Shown: piece by piece, positions 59,230-64,000 of the stretch
Layout: every line of letters begins with the position of its first letter
How positions within the stretch are numbered: the stretch's first letter is position 1
Assembly: GCA_019745555.1 (NCBI GenBank)
Contig: JAIESX010000021.1
Coordinates: forward strand, 1-64,000
Direction: 5' to 3'
DNA length: 64,000 bases
Source: Burkholderiaceae bacterium
GTDB taxonomy: Bacteria; Pseudomonadota; Gammaproteobacteria; Burkholderiales; Burkholderiaceae_C
Translations under genes and position numbers: made by a program
The notes under the pieces: model-generated
The model's input: the letters and a program-made list of their open reading frames with translations, nothing else
The model's database searches: none
What the model was told of the DNA's origin: nothing

Positions 59230-59243
59230 TTGAGGTGGATCAA
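59230..59243 (-). promoter_or_regulatory. FNR-like box upstream of narK1
   Basis: TTGAG-GTGG-ATCAA on the plus strand (TTGAT-CCAC-CTCAA reading toward narK1), one mismatch to TTGAT-N4-ATCAA. Centred at 59236.5; an FNR-class II site centred at -41.5 would put transcription start near 59195, and a weak -10-like TAGTTC lies at 59199-59204. The gap (59102-59360) is the only space for the nar promoter. No clear NarL heptamer cluster was found. Confidence 0.65.
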
Positions 59244-59360
59244 ATGCGGGAAGGGTGGCCCGCCATCATTTGCCGACCACTGGTTCAGGACTTCGAGCTA
59301 TCGGTTGTGACCATGGCGCCATCGCGCAGCGCCAACACGAGCGGCGACCCCAGGCCGTGT

Positions 59361-59963
59361 TCAGGCAGGCGTTACGCCGGGAGCATGCCCTGCGACGCCC
59401 GGCGGAGCCCTGTGCTTTAGCCAGGTGATGACCTCCACGACATTCAGATCGGGCGGAAAGACTGGGTAGAAGACCTTCTGGATGAATCCATCCTCGATGA
59501 CCAGCGTCAGGCGCTTGTACAACTCCAAGCCGTCCACGTTGAAGCTGGGTAGATCCAGCAGCTCCTTCAGGCGATGCCTGCTGTCGCTCAACAGCTCGAA
59601 AGGAAGGTGCAAACGCTCCCGGGCCTCCTTTTGCTGCTCGGTGTCTTGTGCACTCAAACCGAACACTCGAGCGTTCAGCGCTTTCAACTCTGAATGGTGA
59701 TCGCGAAAGCTGCAGGACTGCGATGTGCACCCGGGAGCGCCCGGGATCCCAAGCCACCCTTTCGGCAGCGGCACGCCTGGGCGACCGGTCATCGGATAGA
59801 TGTAGATCACGGACCACCCCGGGATCGTCGCGAGGTCAATCCTTGAGCCATCGGTGGCGTCGAGCAGGAGCTGTGGGAATCTCCGTCCCTGCAAGTGGGA
59901 GGCCGCCCCGTCGTCGATGGGGGGCGGCAGGTCCTCTGGCAGTGGAAAGGGATTCATGCTCAT
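59361..59963 (-). CDS. peroxiredoxin/redoxin-like protein
   Basis: A 200-residue thioredoxin-fold protein of the AhpC/TSA redoxin type. WSVIYIYPMTGRPG is the usual start of the fold and GCTSQSCSFRDHHSEL places two Cys near the peroxidatic position; FGLSAQDTEQQKEARERLHLPFELLSD is the conserved helix-strand segment. No signal peptide. Cytoplasmic peroxide reduction is likely. I take ATG 59963 (MSMNPFPL) behind AAGGA; ATG 59957 is close. It sits upstream of the nar promoter. Confidence 0.85.
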   Translation of the reverse strand: MSMNPFPLPEDLPPPIDDGAASHLQGRRFPQLLLDATDGSRIDLATIPGWSVIYIYPMTGRPGVPLPKGWLGIPGAPGCTSQSCSFRDHHSELKALNARVFGLSAQDTEQQKEARERLHLPFELLSDSRHRLKELLDLPSFNVDGLELYKRLTLVIEDGFIQKVFYPVFPPDLNVVEVITWLKHRAPPGVAGHAPGVTPA

Positions 59964-59992
59964 AGCATCCTTGTAGCCTTCATGCCTAAGGT

Positions 59993-60391
59993 CTAGGGGG
60001 AGCGGCGCAACGCTTGCGAGGCGTCCTGCCTGGGTGCGGGGTCGGGCGGTGCAGCGACCCAGGCCGCGCCAAAACTCAGCGGTGACATGAGGACTGGTCC
60101 GACCAAGTACAGCCAAGTATCGCGCAGGAGCATGGAAAATGGTTCAGCCTTGGCGATAAACAAGTGCGCTGACGCATCCCAGAACAGCATTGCCACAGCA
60201 GCACACAGACCACAGGTTGCCAACCTGAAGACCACGTCTGGCATACCACTGGCCCAGATAGAGGGCACGAGGAGTGTGATCGCCAGAGCGGTCAGCGACA
60301 GGACATGAATCCCGAAGGGTGCGTCGCTCATGGTCAGGTAGGCCCCGGAGAGCAGAGCGTAGAGAGCAAGTGGAAGAAGAGCCCTGCGCAT
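59993..60391 (-). CDS. hypothetical membrane protein
   Basis: A 132-residue protein with about four hydrophobic segments (roughly residues 4-20, 28-47, 54-74 and 90-112) and a charged C-terminal tail. No motif that I recognise. It ends 29 bases before the peroxiredoxin start; the two could be one unit. Confidence 0.6.
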   Translation of the reverse strand: MRRALLPLALYALLSGAYLTMSDAPFGIHVLSLTALAITLLVPSIWASGMPDVVFRLATCGLCAAVAMLFWDASAHLFIAKAEPFSMLLRDTWLYLVGPVLMSPLSFGAAWVAAPPDPAPRQDASQALRRSP

Positions 60392-60510
60392 TCTTTGAGG
60401 TCGGATCTTGAAGCTGAGTCATCGCCGTGCTTCCAGCGGTGATGGGCCGGGCACCTGGACGGATGGTCCACTCCCCCGGTTGACCACCGACGCTCGACCA
60501 GCGCGGTTTC

Positions 60511-61224
60511 TCAATCAGCGCGGCCCCTTGGGTCGTACACGCAGCGCATGCCGATGTACACCGCATAGAAGTCCCGGGGCTTCCAGGCGTCCACATCGGC
60601 GCGCATCTGTCCCGCCGGGTACCACCAGGAGCCGCCCATGGTCGGTCGTTCCTCACCGCGGACATCGGCCGCCCATTCCCAGACATTGGCGCCCATGTCG
60701 TGCAGGCCGTTGACACCGGCGCGCGTTGCAGTGACGGGCGCGCCGCGTGGCCAGGGGTCGGGATCGCTGGTGTTGGCGCCCTGCGGGCTGTCGCCCGTGG
60801 GCCAGGGGTAGCTGCGCCCGCGCACCCAGGGCGCGGGTGGGGCACTGCGCAGCTCGGTGTAGGCCGCGCGCCGCCACTCGGCGGCCGTGGGCAGGCGGCC
60901 GCCGGCCCAGCGGCAGTAGGCGGCGGCTTCGGCGTGGTTCAGGTGCACGGCAGGCAGCTGGGGGCTGATGGGCTCCACACCGTCCGGGCGGCGCCAGGTC
61001 CAGCCGGGGCGGCGCTGCCAGCCGGCCACGTACTCGAAACCACCGCCCTCGCGCTCGGCCTGCGTGACGGTGCCGGTGGCGGCCACATAGCGCGCGAACT
61101 GGGCAATGGTGACTTCGGTGCGGTCGATCTCCAGCCCGCCCGCGTCGTCGAGCCGCACGCGCTCGCCCACTTGGGCCTGCGCAGCCAAGGTCATGAGGGC
61201 CAGCAGCCAGGCGACGCGCCTCAC
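60511..61224 (-). CDS. exported FGE-sulfatase-fold protein without catalytic cysteines (NirV-like)
   Basis: A 237-residue protein beginning with a signal peptide (VRRVAWLLALMTLAAQAQ), then a formylglycine-generating-enzyme fold: IDRTEVTIAQFARYV, PAVHLNHAEAAAYCRWAGGRLPTAAEWRRAAY, NGLHDMGANVWEWAAD and MGGSWWYP...IGMRCVYD. True FGE enzymes have a copper-binding Cys pair in the GGSWxC... segment; here it is WWY and no Cys follows until RCV, so formylglycine formation is unlikely. Similar proteins (NirV) sit by denitrification genes. Start is GTG, overlapping the DUF393 stop. Confidence 0.8.
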   Translation of the reverse strand: MRRVAWLLALMTLAAQAQVGERVRLDDAGGLEIDRTEVTIAQFARYVAATGTVTQAEREGGGFEYVAGWQRRPGWTWRRPDGVEPISPQLPAVHLNHAEAAAYCRWAGGRLPTAAEWRRAAYTELRSAPPAPWVRGRSYPWPTGDSPQGANTSDPDPWPRGAPVTATRAGVNGLHDMGANVWEWAADVRGEERPTMGGSWWYPAGQMRADVDAWKPRDFYAVYIGMRCVYDPRGRAD

Positions 61225-61610
61225 GGCGCGGGCTCCTGCCAGCGGGCCCGGACCCAGCGCTGCAGGCGCGGGCGCAAGGGCAGGAAGGCGCGGTAGGCCA
61301 GCTCCAGCAACCAGACGACGGGCGGCACGGCCGCGATCCAGCCCAGCACACGCCAGCCGGGCAGGTTGCGCCACAGGCGCGCGAAACCGGCCGCGCCGCT
61401 GTACAGGCGACCCTCTGCGTCGCGCACATGGAAGCGGCGCATGGCCGCTTCGCAGGACAGATCGGGGCCGGTGGGGGCGCCCGCACTGACGTCATGCCAG
61501 GCCAGGCGTTCAGCGCCGCGCTGGCGCTGGTAGAGCGCGATCTCGCGCCGGCACAGCGGGCAGCTGCCGTCGTAGTACACGGTGAGTTCGGGGGCGGAGC
61601 CGGAGGTCAT
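61221..61610 (-). CDS. DUF393 thiol-disulfide oxidoreductase
   Basis: A 129-residue DUF393 (YuxK/DCC-like) protein with the CPLC redox pair in YYDGSCPLCRREIALYQ. LAWHDVSAG and the GAAGFARLWRNLPGW segment are family features; the last part is hydrophobic and may associate with the membrane. Its stop overlaps the GTG start of the FGE-fold gene by four bases, so the two are coupled. Partner and substrate unknown. Confidence 0.85.
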   Translation of the reverse strand: MTSGSAPELTVYYDGSCPLCRREIALYQRQRGAERLAWHDVSAGAPTGPDLSCEAAMRRFHVRDAEGRLYSGAAGFARLWRNLPGWRVLGWIAAVPPVVWLLELAYRAFLPLRPRLQRWVRARWQEPAP

Positions 61611-61690
61611 GAGATCGGATCATGCCGTGCCCGCGACTTTCCTTCCGGGGGCGGCGCACTGGCCCTGCCCGCCATCGGGGTATGGGCGGC

Positions 61691-62350
61691 TCAGCTCACG
61701 CCCGCATTCGCCGCCAGCACCGCGGCCTGCACGCGGGTGCTCACCGAGAGTTTGCGCAGCACGTGCTGCACATGGATCTTGACCGTGGTCTCGGCGATGC
61801 CGAGCTCGGTGCCGATCTCCTTGTTGCTGGCACCGCGGGCGATGCCGCGCAGGATCTCGCGTTCGCGCGGCGACAGCGGCTCCAGCAGGGCGGCGGCCGG
61901 ACTGGGGGGCGGGGTGGGGGTGTCGCCGCGCAGCGCAGAGACGAGCTTGCCCGTCATCTCGGGGGCCACCACGTGCTCACCGCGCATGGCGCGGGCGATG
62001 GCCTGGGCCAGGGCGTCGCCTTCGATGGTCTTGAGCAGGTAGCCGGCCGCGCCGCCCCGCAGTGCGGCGGCCAGGTCCTGTTCGTCCTCGCTCACGGTGA
62101 GCATGAGCACCCGGGCACCGGGCGCGGCCTCGCGCAGGCCGGGCAGGGCGTCCACACCGCGCACGCCGGGCAGGTGGTTGTCCAGCAGGATCAGGTCGGG
62201 CTGCAGCTCCTGCGCGCGGCGCTGGGCCTCGCCGGCATCGGCGGCGTCGCCCACCACCTCGAGCTGCGGCTCGCGCGCCAGCAGGGCCATGAGGCCGCGG
62301 CGGAACAGGGTGTGGTCGTCGACCACGAGGATGCGGATGCGTTCAGGCAT
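61691..62350 (-). CDS. narL: nitrate/nitrite response regulator NarL
   Basis: A 219-residue NarL/FixJ-type regulator. The receiver has D57 as acceptor (LILLDNHLPG) and the K of LLKTIEGD; the LuxR-type HTH lies about residues 155-215 (LSPREREILRGIARGASNKEI, ETTVKIHVQHVLRKL). It overlaps the end of the kinase gene by eight bases, so the pair is co-expressed. Adjacent nar genes support NarL; the sequence alone only shows the family. Confidence 0.9.
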   Translation of the reverse strand: MPERIRILVVDDHTLFRRGLMALLAREPQLEVVGDAADAGEAQRRAQELQPDLILLDNHLPGVRGVDALPGLREAAPGARVLMLTVSEDEQDLAAALRGGAAGYLLKTIEGDALAQAIARAMRGEHVVAPEMTGKLVSALRGDTPTPPPSPAAALLEPLSPREREILRGIARGASNKEIGTELGIAETTVKIHVQHVLRKLSVSTRVQAAVLAANAGVS

Positions 62351-64000
62351 GTTCGGCGGGGACAGGGCGCGATGGGGCGGCGCTGGTTTGCGCCGGCGGC
62401 AGGGCCGGCAGGGTGAGCACGACGGAGGTGCCGCGGCCCGGGCTGGAATAGAGCTCGACCTGGGCGCCGATGCGCTCGGCGCGCTCGCGCATGATGCGCA
62501 GGCCCACATGGCTGTCGTCCACGCCGGGGGCCTCGGGGTCGAAGCCCGCGCCGTCGTCGCGCACCTCGAAGCGCCAGGCGGGTTGCTGCTGCACGTCCAG
62601 CCAGACGCGGCTGGCGCGCGCGTGCTTGCGGATGTTGGAGAGGGCTTCCTGCACGATGTGCAGCACCTGGACCTGCAGGTCCGGCGCCAGTGGCATGCCC
62701 TGGCCCCGCATCTGCAGGCTGGCCTTGAGGCCGCTTTGCAGTTCGAACTTGTGCAGGGTGGCGATGAGCGCGGTCTCGATGTCTTCGGTGTTGGTACGGG
62801 TGCGGAAGTGCAGCAGCAGCTCGCGCACATCGCCATAGCTTTCGCGCACGCCGGTGTCGATTTCCTCGAGCACGCGGGCCATGGCCGCGCGGTCACCGGA
62901 CTGCAGGGCGTCACGCATGAGCTGCACCTGGATGCGCAGGAAGGCCAGCGACTGGGCGATGGAGTCGTGCAGCTCGCGCGCGAGCAGCTGGCGCTCCTGG
63001 GCGACCGCGGCCTCTTTCTCCAGCGCGTTGAGACGCAGGTTCTCCATCGCGCCGGCCAGGTGGCTGGCCAGGGCTTCGAGCAGGGAGCGCTCGGCTTCGC
63101 CCAGCATGACGCGCGGGTAGAAGAAAAGATCGATCTCGCCCATCAGACGCTCGTGCAGGCGCACGGGGATGTTGACCAGGGTTTCGAAGCCGGACTTGCC
63201 GCACAGGCGTTCGCGCTCTTCGCCCAGCGCATGGATGGGGATGACGCGCAGGCTGTCCACCGTGGCGGCGTGGCTGCCGCAGTCGCAGTCGCCCTTGTGG
63301 ATGCAGTGCTCGGCTTCCACCATCTCGGCCGGCAGGCCCTCGGCGGCGAGCATGAGGTAGCGGCGGTTGGCCTGGTCGGACCAGCGCAGGGCCACGCCGT
63401 CGGCATGGGCGATGCGCTGGATGCTGCGCACAAAGCCCTGCGCCAGCTCGTCCAGCGAGGTGCTGCGTGCCACCAGGGCCGTGACCTCGTAGAGGCTGGC
63501 CAGGCGCTCGCGCTTTTCCTCGAGCTCGGCGGTCTTCTCGGCCACCTTGGCTTCGAGATGACGGTACATGGACTGCAGGTGCGCGGCCATGTCGTTGAAG
63601 CCCGTGGCCAGGGTGCCGAACTCGTCGCTGCTGAGCTGTTCCACGCGGGCGTCGAAGTCACCGCCTTCGATCTTCTGGATGGCGCGCTTGAGCTGGGTCA
63701 CGGGCCCGAGCACCAGGGCGTGGCCGATGACCAGCAGCACCACCGTGCCCAGCACGACGATGGCCAGCAGCGTGGTCTGCAGCAGGTGCAGGATGGCCGT
63801 CCAGCGCGAGACATGGCTTTCGATGCTGCGCACGAAGCCGTCGATGTCGGCGACGAAGGCGATGGTCTGCTCGCGCAACCGGCCCACGTCGGCCGGGCCG
63901 ACCAGCTGCGGCTGCAGCGCCTGCCAGCCGGCTTCGATGACCTTGAAGTTCTCCTGCACTGTTTCGTCCCAGGGCACGAAGAGCGGGCGCTCGGGGTCGC
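62343..64000 (-). CDS. narX: nitrate/nitrite sensor histidine kinase NarX, 5' part outside the window
   Basis: At least 552 residues, running off the right edge, so the nitrate-binding periplasmic part is largely missing. Visible: end of the sensor helix bundle, a membrane segment (LLAIVVLGTVVLLVIGHALVLGP), HAMP, a GAF-like region with a cysteine cluster (CIHKGDCDCG, ERLCGK) as in NarX, the HisKA_3 segment LARELHDSIAQSLAFLR with the acceptor His, and HATPase (DDGAGFD, GLRIMRERAERIGA). A GTG at 63977 is not a real start. Confidence 0.9.
   Translation of the reverse strand, partial: DPERPLFVPWDETVQENFKVIEAGWQALQPQLVGPADVGRLREQTIAFVADIDGFVRSIESHVSRWTAILHLLQTTLLAIVVLGTVVLLVIGHALVLGPVTQLKRAIQKIEGGDFDARVEQLSSDEFGTLATGFNDMAAHLQSMYRHLEAKVAEKTAELEEKRERLASLYEVTALVARSTSLDELAQGFVRSIQRIAHADGVALRWSDQANRRYLMLAAEGLPAEMVEAEHCIHKGDCDCGSHAATVDSLRVIPIHALGEERERLCGKSGFETLVNIPVRLHERLMGEIDLFFYPRVMLGEAERSLLEALASHLAGAMENLRLNALEKEAAVAQERQLLARELHDSIAQSLAFLRIQVQLMRDALQSGDRAAMARVLEEIDTGVRESYGDVRELLLHFRTRTNTEDIETALIATLHKFELQSGLKASLQMRGQGMPLAPDLQVQVLHIVQEALSNIRKHARASRVWLDVQQQPAWRFEVRDDGAGFDPEAPGVDDSHVGLRIMRERAERIGAQVELYSSPGRGTSVVLTLPALPPAQTSAAPSRPVPAEHA

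Noticed and set aside
63977-63979. GTG as the start of the narX kinase
   Set aside because: The frame stays open to the window edge, and the sensor domain would be incomplete. The gene continues outside.

Overview
The window looks like a chromosomal segment of a betaproteobacterium, most likely Comamonadaceae (Burkholderiales). The basis is high GC (about 65-70% by eye), the gene families present (a Bug-type tricarboxylate receptor, an adenosylcobalamin-dependent ribonucleotide reductase, a narXL-narK1K2GHJI locus with a parvulin-type isomerase) and an AT-rich 'gctatcaaatttgta' string near 32440 that I associate with this family. I saw no rRNA, tRNA, CRISPR array, insertion sequence or prophage.

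Layout. 1-8.2 kb: an RhlE-type RNA helicase facing away from two DUF1631 paralogues that flank ettA. 8.2-11.7 kb (minus strand): an orphan TAXI-type binding protein overlapping a P1 peptidase, an RlpA-type lipoprotein and a methyltransferase. 11.7-19 kb (plus): a PA0069-family radical SAM gene with a LexA box and an internal in-frame TAA, then a three-gene signalling unit (binding lipoprotein, hybrid histidine kinase, HD-GYP response regulator). 19-20.5 kb: a small copper/metal-handling locus. 20.8-25.2 kb: a chemoreceptor convergent with a GGDEF-EAL protein.

25.2-29.8 kb (minus): a tightly coupled six-gene operon. A 2Fe-2S subunit and a Tat-exported xanthine-dehydrogenase-family molybdopterin subunit are followed by soxX, soxY, soxZ and soxA. 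soxB and soxCD are absent, and SoxY lacks the C-terminal GGCGG arm. This is the strongest candidate for an undescribed system: a sulfur-carrier/cytochrome module joined to a molybdenum hydroxylase.

30-46 kb: mixed housekeeping and low-oxygen-adapted genes. They include a Bug receptor, DUF502, an orphan type IV pilin-like gene, a 2OG-Fe dioxygenase, a universal stress protein, hemerythrin, a PAS protein, class II NrdJ with its small partner, Tag, ankyrin, SRPBCC, PaaI, DUF429, a diguanylate cyclase, a zinc ribbon protein and a nitronate monooxygenase-like protein. 46-64 kb (minus): a chemoreceptor, carbonic anhydrase, and the respiratory nitrate reductase operon narK1-narK2-narG-narH-narJ-narI-ppi behind an FNR-like box. 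Upstream of it lie a peroxiredoxin, a membrane protein, an FGE-fold protein without the catalytic cysteines, DUF393, and narL-narX; narX runs off the right edge.

Together the genes suggest a facultatively nitrate-respiring organism rich in chemotaxis and c-di-GMP signalling, with a branch of periplasmic sulfur/organic oxidation. All functional statements are from reading sequence and family knowledge; no database search was run.
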